Source: WLMZ01 sp038227995 (GTDB lineage: Bacteria > Actinomycetota > Acidimicrobiia > Acidimicrobiales > Ilumatobacteraceae). Taken from it: DNA of 64,000 nucleotides. How positions within the stretch are numbered: the stretch's first letter is position 1; the number at the start of each line of letters is the position of its first letter. The translations under genes and the position numbers were made by a program. Below, piece after piece: positions 34,362 to 42,075 of this stretch. Where the stretch lies: the NCBI GenBank assembly GCA_038227995.1, contig JBBRPP010000024.1:1-64000 (forward strand). The letters run 5' to 3'. The notes beneath the pieces are model-generated. The model was not told the DNA's origin. It saw only the letters and a program-made list of their open reading frames with translations, and did no database searches.

Positions 34362-34949
34362 ATGCGCCTCGACCGACCCCGCGTCAACCCCACCACCGAA
34401 GCCGAATGGGACGACGATTCGCGCCCCTTGCTGGAGGCGATCGAACGCAACAGTGGCGGCGTGCTCAACATCTTCCGCACGCTGGCGCACCACCCCAAGC
34501 TGCTGAAGCGATGGAGCGTGTTCGGCAACCACGTCCTCTACGGATCGACGCTGCCGGCACGCGAACGCGAGTTGATCATCCTCCGCACCGGCTACCTCTG
34601 CGGCTCCGGCTACGAATGGGCCCAGCACGTCGCTATCGCGCGACGCAGCGGCGTCTCCGACAGCGAGATCGAGGCGATCGTGACCGGTCCCGCTGATGTC
34701 AGCTGGAGCGCTGGCGACCGCGCCCTGCTCCACGCGACCGACGAGCTGGTCGATGCGAAGTTCATCTCCGACACGACCTGGGCCGAGCTGGGCACGGTGT
34801 GGAACCAGAAGCAGCTGATGGACATCGTGTTCACGGTCGGCCAGTACACGCTCGTGTCGATGGCGTTGAACACGTTCGGTGTGCAGATCGAACCGGGCAC
34901 CGACAAGTTCCCCGCGGCGCTGTTCATCGGCGGGCGGTTCCCGAGATGA
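34362..34949 (+). CDS. Carboxymuconolactone decarboxylase (AhpD-like) family protein
   Basis: The 195-residue all-helical protein has 'GGVLNIFRTLAHHPKLLKRW', 'LPARERELIILRTGYLCGSGYEWAQHVAIA' and 'DRALLHATDELV', the CMD family pattern. The usual CxxC of AhpD is reduced to a single Cys in 'LCGSGYEWAQH', so a thiol-disulfide role is unlikely. It overlaps the SDR gene by 4 nt, indicating a two-gene catabolic operon. Confidence 0.88.
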   Translation: MRLDRPRVNPTTEAEWDDDSRPLLEAIERNSGGVLNIFRTLAHHPKLLKRWSVFGNHVLYGSTLPARERELIILRTGYLCGSGYEWAQHVAIARRSGVSDSEIEAIVTGPADVSWSAGDRALLHATDELVDAKFISDTTWAELGTVWNQKQLMDIVFTVGQYTLVSMALNTFGVQIEPGTDKFPAALFIGGRFPR

Positions 34950-35785
34950 GCGATGCCGACCAGGTCGACGAGCCCGCCCTCTCGCCCGAGTCAGCCGGGC
35001 TCGCGCCCGGCCGCGGTCGGCTCGTCGGTCGACACATCGTCGTGGTCGGTGCCGGCACACGAGTCACCGCCGACCCGGACGCGCCGATCGGGAACGGGCG
35101 GGCAATCGCCGTCCTCGCCGCTCGCGAGGGCGCATCCGTCGCGTGTGTCGACATCGATCAGGGCGCGGCACGGCACACCGCCGATCTCGTCGAAGCAGAG
35201 GGCGGGCGTTCCGTCGTGATCCAGGCCGATGTCAGCGATGCGGGCGCGTGCGAACGACTGGTCGCCGAGTCGCGTGAAGCATTCGGCAGCATCGATGGCA
35301 TCGTCGCCAACATCGGCATCGGCCTCGGCGGCGGTCTGCGCGGCACGACCCCCGAGCAGTGGGATGCCGTCTTCGACGTCAACGTCCGATCCCACTTCCT
35401 GATCGAAAAGGCCGCGCTCCCCGACATGGATGCGGGCGGGTCGATCGTCCTCATCAGCTCGATCGCCGGTCTCAAACCGGGCAGTCGGCTGCCCGCCTAC
35501 GACGCGTCGAAGGCTGCGATCTTCGGCCTGTGCCGCCACGTCGCATCCGAGGGCGCTCGGCGAGGGGTTCGAGCCAATGTGGTCGTGCCCGGACTGGTCG
35601 ACACGCCGTTGGGACGCGTCGCCACCGAGGGCCGACCATCTCGTGGCCGCACCCGGGTTCCTCTCGGCCGGCAGGCCACCGCGTGGGATGTTGCATATGC
35701 AACGATCTTCCTGCTCAGCGGCGAGTCCAGCTACATGACCGCGCAGTCGATCGTGGTCGATGGCGGGCTGACCCAGATCGGGTAG
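34946..35785 (+). CDS. Short-chain dehydrogenase/reductase
   Basis: The 279-residue enzyme has the SDR fold with 'NIGIG' (NAG-like motif), catalytic Ser in 'VLISSIAGL' and Tyr/Lys in 'YDASK'. It ends 'SYMTAQSIVVDGGL'. The cofactor loop is unusual: the canonical TGxxxGIG is replaced by a longer loop, 'GAGTRVTADPDAPIGNGRAIA'. It overlaps the CMD-family gene by 4 nt and ends about 75 bp before tRNA-Gly. Confidence 0.9.
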   Translation: MSDADQVDEPALSPESAGLAPGRGRLVGRHIVVVGAGTRVTADPDAPIGNGRAIAVLAAREGASVACVDIDQGAARHTADLVEAEGGRSVVIQADVSDAGACERLVAESREAFGSIDGIVANIGIGLGGGLRGTTPEQWDAVFDVNVRSHFLIEKAALPDMDAGGSIVLISSIAGLKPGSRLPAYDASKAAIFGLCRHVASEGARRGVRANVVVPGLVDTPLGRVATEGRPSRGRTRVPLGRQATAWDVAYATIFLLSGESSYMTAQSIVVDGGLTQIG

Positions 35786-35860
35786 GTGCCGCCGAGACAC
35801 GACGGGCGAAATCGAGGTGGGTCCTCGCAGCACCAAGGGGTAGTCTGGCGATCCACCAAT

Positions 35861-35935
35861 GCGGGTGTAGCTCAATGGCTAGAGTCTCTGCCTTCCAAGC
35901 AGAATATGCGGGTTCGATCCCCGTCACCCGCTCCA
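35861..35935 (+). tRNA. tRNA-Gly (anticodon TCC)
   Basis: The acceptor arm GCGGGTG (35861-35867) pairs with CACCCGC (35925-35931). The anticodon stem TCTGC/GCAGA encloses loop CTTCCAA with anticodon TCC at 35894-35896. The T-arm contains GGTTCGATCCCC. The discriminator T is followed by an encoded CCA (35933-35935). The 15 bases covering the 3' end recur 376 bp downstream. Confidence 0.97.
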
Positions 35936-36003
35936 GACATCAACCCAGCTGAGGAACACGTTTCAGTGGGCGCGCCGGGCTTCGAGGACAGCACTGACGC
36001 GGT

Positions 36004-36019
36004 AGCGCCGATCGGCGCT
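36004..36019 (+). terminator. Candidate terminator after tRNA-Gly
   Basis: AGCGCCGATCGGCGCT is a perfect 16-bp palindrome followed by CTTT. The stem can form only with a small loop, and the T-run is short, so termination is plausible but not certain. Confidence 0.35.
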
Positions 36020-36056
36020 CTTTGGGCAGCCTCGAGCCCGACTTTCAGTGCGCCGT

Positions 36057-36086
36057 AATCGCGACGTTCGCAATCGCGACGTTCGC
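36057..36086. repeat. 15-bp perfect tandem repeat
   Basis: AATCGCGACGTTCGC occurs twice in succession (36057-36071 and 36072-36086) in the gene-free stretch downstream of tRNA-Gly. Confidence 0.8.
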
Positions 36087-36122
36087 GTTGTTGCTCACAC
36101 ATAGCGTGAGCGGGGTGGACGC

Positions 36123-36161
36123 GTGAGTCATATGTCGTCAGATCGACGACATGTGACTCAC
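36123..36161. repeat. 17-bp inverted repeat with 5-nt loop
   Basis: Arms at 36123-36139 and 36145-36161 pair fully as RNA with a single G-U wobble around the loop AGATC. No T-run follows. It lies between the two copies of the tRNA 3'-end repeat, so it may be part of a mobile-element remnant, a protein-binding site or a structured RNA. The remainder of 35938-36374 contains no credible gene. Confidence 0.8.
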
Positions 36162-36374
36162 AGCTGTCTCCGCGGGCACCCGCTCAGCCGCTCGCCGAGC
36201 CGGCGATCTGCGCTTGCCGTCGGGTGCTTGCGTGCATGCCGGCCACGTTCCGCTCGGCAGCAAATCGGTCGTCCTTCATCTTGGTTCTGCGCGTTGAGGT
36301 CACCCGCTCCAGAAGTACTCCTCACCCACAACAATGGGTGTCTCGGCAACGGACGCGTCAGCACCTCAACGGGT

Positions 36375-38129
36375 TCACGGGTGCGGTGGGGACGGATTGT
36401 CGACGAGGACGATCGCAACCGGTCGTCCCTCTGCCCGCAGCATCGTCAGCTGTCCGAGCATCGCGGCAAGGTGGTGATCAGGGTCGACGAACCCGGCCAG
36501 TCCGGCGGTGTCGCTGGCGTCCGACGTCACGAGTGACGCGGCGTTCGCGAAGCCCGCAACGCGGTACGTGGACGACAGCGCCGACGTGAGGCTCCGCTCC
36601 TTGCTTCGATCGAGCGGCGAAAGCGGATCGCTGACAGCGAGCAGCCGCTCGCCGCTGCGTGCGCCGTAGAACGGTGCGACGATCTTCAATGTCGGGTACG
36701 AATCTGCGCGCGAATCGGTCATGTGCTGGCCGAAGAGAACGACGGCATTGGGATCGACCACGATCTGATATCCGTCACTGCGGAGTTCGCTGACGACGCC
36801 GAGTTCGTAGATCGAGTTGAAGAGATCAGTGCCGTGCGCAAGGCGATAGTGACCGGACGGATGCAGGCCGAGTCTGGCTTGCGCGACCAGCCGCGCCACC
36901 ACCGCCGCATCGGAATGCTGTTCGAGTGGGCTGCGCGGCGGGTTGGCGCGAATGCTTGCCGCCACGATGAGAACGGCGGCGGTGAGACACGCCGCTCGAG
37001 TGATCGGAAAGGCTCGCGGAGCGAACCGCATCCCGGAAAGCGCGAGGAGCGGGACGAGCCAGCACAGCATCCCGAGCATCGTGACCCAGCCGAACAGGTA
37101 GGGAAAGAGTGGGCCTCGCGCTGCGCTCATCTCAGCGACCGCGACGAACGCGAGGACGGACAGGATGATCGCGAGCATGCCGGCGACGGTGTTGTGCTTT
37201 CGCCACGCCATGATCCCACCCCCGACCATGAGGATCAGACCGAGTCCTGCCGCAGGGCCGACTCGCCCGTCGAACGCCTGCGTGAACGTCGATAGCCCTG
37301 GTCGCCCGCCCAGCCAGCCTCCACCTGCGCCGGTTTCGCGGAGCAACACTCGCAAACCGGCGCCGAGACCGCCGCGACTGCCGCTGGGAGATGACGCGAG
37401 GAAGAACCGGCCAATGCGGAAGAGGTTGTGATGTGCCGGCAGGACGAGATCGACCAGCGCCGGAATCCACGCGAATCCACTGACGATCGCTGTCTGGACG
37501 ACGATTCGACGCGGGGGTCGGACCCGCCGGACGACCATCGCGACGACTGCGATCGCGACCAACGCGACGCACGGCGGCAGGAACGCGATGTGAGCCTGTG
37601 TCGCCAAGCTGGCGGCACCGATCAACCAGGGCAACCATTTCATGTCGCCGGCAACAACTGCCCAGCACGTCACGACCGCGGCAACGAAAACGAGTTCGAC
37701 CACGTACGGGTTCCATGGATCGATCAGCCGCGGTCCGCGGGCGGTCAGCACGTACACCATCGTGGCGGTGCAGACCACGGCCGAAGCCCACTCACCGGCG
37801 AGCGAGCGGACGCAGCGACCGATCACGACGACGCTGGCGATGTTGATCACTCCGGCGCCGATCAACAACCCGCGGGGTGAGGCGCCGAGCAGACGGTAGG
37901 GAATCGCGAAGATGTAGAAAAGCCACGGCCCAAGGTGGTTCCAACCGAAGCGCGAGTCACCTCCGACGAGCGGCGTGTGCGCTCCACCGACTGCGTCCGT
38001 CCACATTCGCGTCAGCGCATTGTCACCGAGCGGCAACCACCCGACTCGCACGCGAAGGACGACTGCGAGTCCCAACAGCATCGCGGTCGCGGTCAGCCAT
38101 CGAGTGCGGGTGGCCGATTCGGTCGTCAC
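36375..38129 (-). CDS. GT-C-like polytopic membrane glycosyltransferase
   Basis: The 584-residue protein has roughly ten to twelve transmembrane segments. Early loops carry 'LPLGDNALTRMWTDAV' and 'GGDSRFGWNHLGPWLFYIF', resembling the acidic first loop of lipid-sugar-dependent GT-C transferases. The soluble C-terminal part (about 400-584) contains 'DPNAVVLFGQHM'. GTG 38129 overlaps the stop of the flippase-like gene (GTGA), so the two are translated together and probably act in one glycan pathway. The acceptor is unknown. Confidence 0.7.
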   Translation of the reverse strand: MTTESATRTRWLTATAMLLGLAVVLRVRVGWLPLGDNALTRMWTDAVGGAHTPLVGGDSRFGWNHLGPWLFYIFAIPYRLLGASPRGLLIGAGVINIASVVVIGRCVRSLAGEWASAVVCTATMVYVLTARGPRLIDPWNPYVVELVFVAAVVTCWAVVAGDMKWLPWLIGAASLATQAHIAFLPPCVALVAIAVVAMVVRRVRPPRRIVVQTAIVSGFAWIPALVDLVLPAHHNLFRIGRFFLASSPSGSRGGLGAGLRVLLRETGAGGGWLGGRPGLSTFTQAFDGRVGPAAGLGLILMVGGGIMAWRKHNTVAGMLAIILSVLAFVAVAEMSAARGPLFPYLFGWVTMLGMLCWLVPLLALSGMRFAPRAFPITRAACLTAAVLIVAASIRANPPRSPLEQHSDAAVVARLVAQARLGLHPSGHYRLAHGTDLFNSIYELGVVSELRSDGYQIVVDPNAVVLFGQHMTDSRADSYPTLKIVAPFYGARSGERLLAVSDPLSPLDRSKERSLTSALSSTYRVAGFANAASLVTSDASDTAGLAGFVDPDHHLAAMLGQLTMLRAEGRPVAIVLVDNPSPPHP

Positions 38130-39211
38130 GGCGACACCGGTTCGACGAAGCGGTGCGGGCGTCTTCGCAGCGCGATCGCACCACCGGCAAGCGGCAGCCA
38201 CAGATCGAAGAGCCGATACAGCCCGACGACGGCCGCCGTCTTTCCGGCTGGAATGCCGTAGGACGTCAGCGTCGCCGCCATCGACAACTCGGTGAAACCG
38301 ATGCCGGCCGGCAGGAAGCCGACGATCGAGAACGTCGTCGCGATTGCGTAGGACACGAGCGCCACGTCGATGCCCTGATCGATCCCGAGGGCCCGAAACG
38401 TCACCCAGAGCAAGGCCACCCCGATCAACGGGTAGCCGGCCGCATGAATCGCCAACGGCCACAGACCTCGGCGGTGTTCACGAGCAAGCACCATCGTCGC
38501 GTAGAGGTCATCGGCAGCGTGGTGATCGACCGACGGAGGCCGCGGCGGACGGCCCAACGCACGACCAACCAGGTTCCGGATCTGGTCCGGCGCCGAGTGG
38601 AGACGGCGAATCGCAGACCTGGACCGCGAGGCGGCAACGACACCAGCAAGGAACATGCCTGTCACCAATGTGAAGACTGCAATCGCCGCGATGTCGCCGG
38701 CGGTCAAGTGTCCGTCGCGGGCAATGATCGGGATCGAAACGATCAGGACGGCCGTGAAACCCAGATGCGTCGACAGCTCGGCCAGGATGTAGCCGGCGGT
38801 CGTTCGTTCGACCGACAGGCCGTGACGACGCGCGTCTGCGTTGAAGCCGGTGACTCCCGCCATGCCGCCCGACTTCGTGACGAGGTTCAGGAAATGTCCG
38901 CTGGCGGTCAGGGACATCATCGCTCGGAATGGGCGATGGACTCCGAGCAGACCCTGCGATCGAGCCTGCATGCCGGCGAGGTTGGCGACGATCGCGACGC
39001 TCAGGCCGGCGGCCACGACGAGCCACCACGGATTCGAATGCCGGAGCGCGTGCCAGGCTTCGGGCAGATCGCCCCGTTTCGTGACCACGAAGACGGCCGC
39101 GCCGACGAGCACGATCGCTGTCAACACGATCCGACGGACGTTCTGTTTGGTTCGAGACGCGACGTCGGCGTTCACGCCGGCCACGCCTGTGGTCTGCTGC
39201 TCCGTCATCAC
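38126..39211 (-). CDS. UPF0104/lysylphosphatidylglycerol-synthase-like flippase-domain membrane protein
   Basis: The 361-residue protein has about eight helices. It shows the family pattern 'RSQGLLGVHRPFRAMMSLTASGHFLNLVTKSGGMAGVTG' in part and 'GFLPAGIGFTELSMAATLTSYGIP' near the end, typical of UPF0104/MprF-type flippase domains without a synthase domain. It may move a lipid or lipid-linked sugar across the membrane for the coupled GT-C enzyme. Two adjacent ATGs (39211 and 39208) follow GGGGAG; the second has better spacing. A GTAA-type box lies upstream. Confidence 0.85.
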   Translation of the reverse strand: MMTEQQTTGVAGVNADVASRTKQNVRRIVLTAIVLVGAAVFVVTKRGDLPEAWHALRHSNPWWLVVAAGLSVAIVANLAGMQARSQGLLGVHRPFRAMMSLTASGHFLNLVTKSGGMAGVTGFNADARRHGLSVERTTAGYILAELSTHLGFTAVLIVSIPIIARDGHLTAGDIAAIAVFTLVTGMFLAGVVAASRSRSAIRRLHSAPDQIRNLVGRALGRPPRPPSVDHHAADDLYATMVLAREHRRGLWPLAIHAAGYPLIGVALLWVTFRALGIDQGIDVALVSYAIATTFSIVGFLPAGIGFTELSMAATLTSYGIPAGKTAAVVGLYRLFDLWLPLAGGAIALRRRPHRFVEPVSP

Positions 39212-39235
39212 TCCCCGTCAAACTCGCAGGAGTGC

Positions 39236-39290
39236 AGTTTGGTCGCTCGGTCGCGACAATCCCGGTCAGGCGGAGTAATCGCTCGGTAAT
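39236..39290 (-). promoter_or_regulatory. GTAA-type direct-repeat box and weak -10 (flippase/GT-C operon)
   Basis: AGTAAT (39274-39279) and GGTAAT (39285-39290) are 11 bp apart on the plus strand. On the minus strand CAAACT (39241-39236) follows after 32 nt. The box orientation relative to the gene and the spacing match the COG4705 promoter, and nearly match that of the glycerophosphodiesterase. The -10 lacks the initial T. Confidence 0.4.
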
Positions 39291-39345
39291 CTCCCGAGCT
39301 GGTCTCAGCGGCGCCGGGTCGTTCGGCGCCGTTCGGTGGCCCCGA

Positions 39346-39768
39346 TCAGACCCGTTCGATCACCACGACAGGGATCGCCCGAGACGTCTTCGCGGCGTAT
39401 TCGTCGAAGTTCGGCATCTGGTCGGCTTGGGTCCGGTACAGACGATCACGCTCTTCGCCCTCGGCCACTCGTGCCCGAGCGGAATAGGTTTCGGGCCCCA
39501 ACTCGACGGTGATCTCCGGGTGAGCCTGAAGGTTGCGGAACCACTGGGGGTCATCCGGAGCGCCGCCCTTCGACGCGATGATCACCACGTTGTCGCCATC
39601 GCGCGTGTACACGAGCGGGGTCGTGTACTCCTTGCCACTCTTGGCACCTCGATGGTTGATGAGTACCAGCGGCCACCCGGCGAAGTCGCCGGTGACCTGG
39701 CCGCCTGTGGCGCGGAACTGCTCCACGACGCCGGCGTTGAATGCGTGGAAGTCGATCTCGTCTGGCAT
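39346..39768 (-). CDS. Deazaflavin (F420)-dependent nitroreductase-family protein (Ddn-like)
   Basis: The 140-residue split-barrel protein has 'GDFAGWPLVLINHRGAKSGKEYTTPLVYTRDGDNVVIIASKGG' in part and 'PQWFRNLQAHPEITVELG'. These are the signature of the DUF385/Ddn family, which binds F420 and reduces quinones or nitro compounds. The length is typical. GAGAGGGA precedes ATG 39768. It supports an F420-using actinobacterial host. Confidence 0.9.
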   Translation of the reverse strand: MPDEIDFHAFNAGVVEQFRATGGQVTGDFAGWPLVLINHRGAKSGKEYTTPLVYTRDGDNVVIIASKGGAPDDPQWFRNLQAHPEITVELGPETYSARARVAEGEERDRLYRTQADQMPNFDEYAAKTSRAIPVVVIERV

Positions 39769-39877
39769 TGGTCCCTCTCGTTGCAACGTGCAGTGAACGA
39801 GCCCAACCCCCATAGCGACCGATCCATTCCGAATCGAGCTGATCGAAGGTTTCGGGCGCGATGCATCCGTCATCCCT

Positions 39878-40345
39878 ATGCTGCGTCCGATGCGGCTCCG
39901 CCTGATTCTTCTCGTTGCGACGTCCACGTCGGTGGGGTGGCTTGCCGGCTGCTCCAGTGACACGCCGGCGGCAGGCAAACCCGCCGCGACGGTCGCGCCC
40001 CCCAGCAGCGAGGCTCCGACTGCGACGGTCTGCGCATCCAATGATGCAGGCGAGACCCCGACGGTCACGATCGACGTCGATGACGGAGCGGACGGCCTCG
40101 GACGGTTCGGGCTGCGGACGCCTGATCCTCTCCCGCCGGGCCCCGTGCGCCTCGTCGTGAACTCGGTGAAGGAGAACACCCATCCGATCGATGTCACCAT
40201 CACCCACGCCGGCGCAACCATGTTCGAGTTCGTCCAGGTCGGATCCGGCGTGTTGTGCGCCGCAGACCTGACCCTCGCATCCGGCGACTACACGGTCACG
40301 TCGGTCGGCAAGACCAAGACGTTCACGGTCGCTCCACAGCCCTGA
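39878..40345 (+). CDS. Lipoprotein of unknown function
   Basis: The 155-residue product has a basic N-terminus, a hydrophobic core and lipobox L-A-G-C (Cys about residue 25). An Ala/Pro/Ser linker precedes a roughly 100-residue beta-rich domain ('VRLVVNSVKENTHPIDVTITH', 'LASGDYTVTSVG'). The domain looks like a cupredoxin- or immunoglobulin-type sandwich, without an obvious copper site. A second ATG at 39890 would give the same mature protein. Confidence 0.75.
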   Translation: MLRPMRLRLILLVATSTSVGWLAGCSSDTPAAGKPAATVAPPSSEAPTATVCASNDAGETPTVTIDVDDGADGLGRFGLRTPDPLPPGPVRLVVNSVKENTHPIDVTITHAGATMFEFVQVGSGVLCAADLTLASGDYTVTSVGKTKTFTVAPQP

Positions 40346-40403
40346 CGCGCCCGGCGACACCTCCCCATAGCCGTTTGCGCGCGGTGTCTGTCAAGCTGCC
40401 CGG

Positions 40404-41225
40404 ATGACATCGGCTCTCATCGAGCGGCCCACTGAGGCCGTCGCCATCATCCGCCTCAACCGGCCGGACCGACTCAACGCCATGAACTTCGATCTCGTCT
40501 GCGCGCTGCACGACGCGCTCGACGAGGTCGCGGCTGACGACGCGGCCAAGGTCGTGGTCCTCACCGGAGCGGGACGAGGGTTCTGCGCCGGTCTCGACCT
40601 GAAGGAGTTCGGCATTCCCCCGGCGCCTGGCGAACATCGCCATCGCAACGCCGGGCACACCCCGCAGGCATTTCTGGCCAACCTGACCCAACACATCCAC
40701 GACCTCCCGCAGATCGTCATTGCGGCGGTCAACGGTCCGGCTGCTGGTGGCGGACTGGCACTCGCGTGCGCCTGCGACATCCGCATCTCGGCCCAATCGG
40801 CGACATACTGCGCGGCCTTCATCAAGACCGGACTCACCGGAACCGACGTCGGCATCACCTACTTCCTGCCCCGACTGATCGGCGCCTCGCGCGCATTCGA
40901 CATGATCCTGACCGGGCGGACGATCGATGCCGACGAGGCCGAGCGGATGGGGCTCGTGTCGCGAGTCGTGCCCGACGCCGACCTGGCCGCCATCGCTGCC
41001 GACGTGGCCGGCACCGTCGCTGGTTACACCACGTTCGGGCTCCGTCGAACGAAGGAAGTGATGTGGCACAACCTCGATGCACAGAGCCTGCCGGCCGCGT
41101 TGGCGATGGAGAACCGCAACCAGGAGCTCGGTGCGGCCGACCGCGAAGTGATGGCGTACATGGCCGAGTACAGCCAGCGTGTCCGCGGTGCGGCCGCCGC
41201 GGGCGTCAGCCAACCCCGAGGCTGA
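40404..41225 (+). CDS. Enoyl-CoA hydratase/isomerase family protein
   Basis: The 273-residue crotonase-fold enzyme has 'IRLNRPDRLNAMN', the oxyanion segments 'LTGAGRGFCAGLDLKEFG' and 'AAVNGPAAGGGLALACACDIRI', and 'GLTGTDVGITYFLPRLIG' with an acidic residue at the catalytic loop. Members hydrate or isomerise acyl-CoAs in fatty-acid or aromatic degradation. The 3' end overlaps the convergent acetyltransferase gene by 20 bp. Confidence 0.9.
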   Translation: MTSALIERPTEAVAIIRLNRPDRLNAMNFDLVCALHDALDEVAADDAAKVVVLTGAGRGFCAGLDLKEFGIPPAPGEHRHRNAGHTPQAFLANLTQHIHDLPQIVIAAVNGPAAGGGLALACACDIRISAQSATYCAAFIKTGLTGTDVGITYFLPRLIGASRAFDMILTGRTIDADEAERMGLVSRVVPDADLAAIAADVAGTVAGYTTFGLRRTKEVMWHNLDAQSLPAALAMENRNQELGAADREVMAYMAEYSQRVRGAAAAGVSQPRG

Positions 41226-42063
41226 TCCGACCGGCGCTCAGCTGCGGGCGACCCGGCAGCGCATCGATGCCGCGATGCATGTGCCGCCAGTCTCGAAACG
41301 GTGTGAAGCCGGCGGCGAGCAACGTCTGCAGGTGCACGCTCTCGGGCGGGACGCAGACGCGGGCGCGATCGGACCATGGCAGGGCACATGCGAATGCCGC
41401 GAGCGCCGACATCTCGGCGGCACCGTCGGCCACGAGCGGCCCGATCGACGCACCTTGCGCGATCACGTACCCGGTCACGGTGCCGTCAACAGCGCGGACG
41501 ACGCCGCCGCGACCGGGATGCTGCGCATGAAGCGTCTCCAGCAACGTCCGCCGCGACGCGCCGAAGATCGCGGTGTCGTAGGCGATGACGTCGTCGAGAT
41601 CCCGGGCCACGATCGGCGCCACATCGCTCGTGGCAGCGACCGGCGTGGTCGACGCGGACGGTGCGAGAAGTCCGCGTGTGAGGCCACAGTCGGTGAAGCC
41701 CATGCGTGCATAGAGCGGACCGCCCGACGATGACGCATCGAGCACCGACGCACAGCCGTGTGATTCGAGCACGTCGGACAGACGGTCGGTGACGAGCCTG
41801 CCGATGCCGCGCCGCTCGTTGCCCGGATCGGTGGCGATCAGACCGATCCAGCCGAAGCCGGCCTCCGGGTATGCGATGCACATTCCAGCGCCGACGATCG
41901 CGCCGGCATCGGTGGCGACGACGATGCCGTCCGGCTGGGCGGCGATGTACCAGTCGATCTGATTGCGGAAGTTCGAACCGAATGCCCGCGCGATCACATC
42001 GTGCATGTCGTCGATCGCGGCAGGCTCGGCGGCGGCGTCGATGTGGCGAAGTTCGATCACCAT
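41206..42063 (-). CDS. GNAT-family N-acetyltransferase with C-terminal extra domain
   Basis: The 285-residue protein has an N-terminal GNAT domain: 'IVVATDAGAIVGAGMCIAYPE', 'FGWIGLIATDPGNERRGIGRLVTDRL' (acetyl-CoA loop) and 'LYARMGFTDCG'. A second domain of about 130 residues ('YDTAIFGASRRTLLETLHAQHPG', 'TGYVIAQGASIGPLVAD') resembles the GNAT-18/YitI type. The substrate is unknown. Confidence 0.88.
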   Translation of the reverse strand: MVIELRHIDAAAEPAAIDDMHDVIARAFGSNFRNQIDWYIAAQPDGIVVATDAGAIVGAGMCIAYPEAGFGWIGLIATDPGNERRGIGRLVTDRLSDVLESHGCASVLDASSSGGPLYARMGFTDCGLTRGLLAPSASTTPVAATSDVAPIVARDLDDVIAYDTAIFGASRRTLLETLHAQHPGRGGVVRAVDGTVTGYVIAQGASIGPLVADGAAEMSALAAFACALPWSDRARVCVPPESVHLQTLLAAGFTPFRDWRHMHRGIDALPGRPQLSAGRISLGVG

Positions 42064-42075
42064 CGCGTCAGTCTC

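Larger units (their letters stand above)
35923..36313. repeat. 15-bp direct repeat of the tRNA 3' end (candidate att pair) around a gene-free segment
   Basis: GTCACCCGCTCCAGA occurs at 35923-35937, overlapping the 3' end of tRNA-Gly, and again at 36299-36313. Duplication of a tRNA 3' end is what tyrosine-recombinase elements leave at their two boundaries. The enclosed 361 bp hold no gene, only a palindrome (36004-36019), a 15-bp tandem repeat (36057-36086) and a 17-bp hairpin (36123-36161). It could be the scar of a deleted element. Confidence 0.5.

Noticed and set aside
36004..36161. Integron attC-like structure
   Set aside because: No attC core-site consensus and no integrase gene nearby; the repeats are explained more simply as a tRNA-site scar or unrelated hairpins.
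39303..39308. Single TCTCAG near the flippase promoter
   Set aside because: No second half-site at 11 bp and no -10 at the expected spacing.
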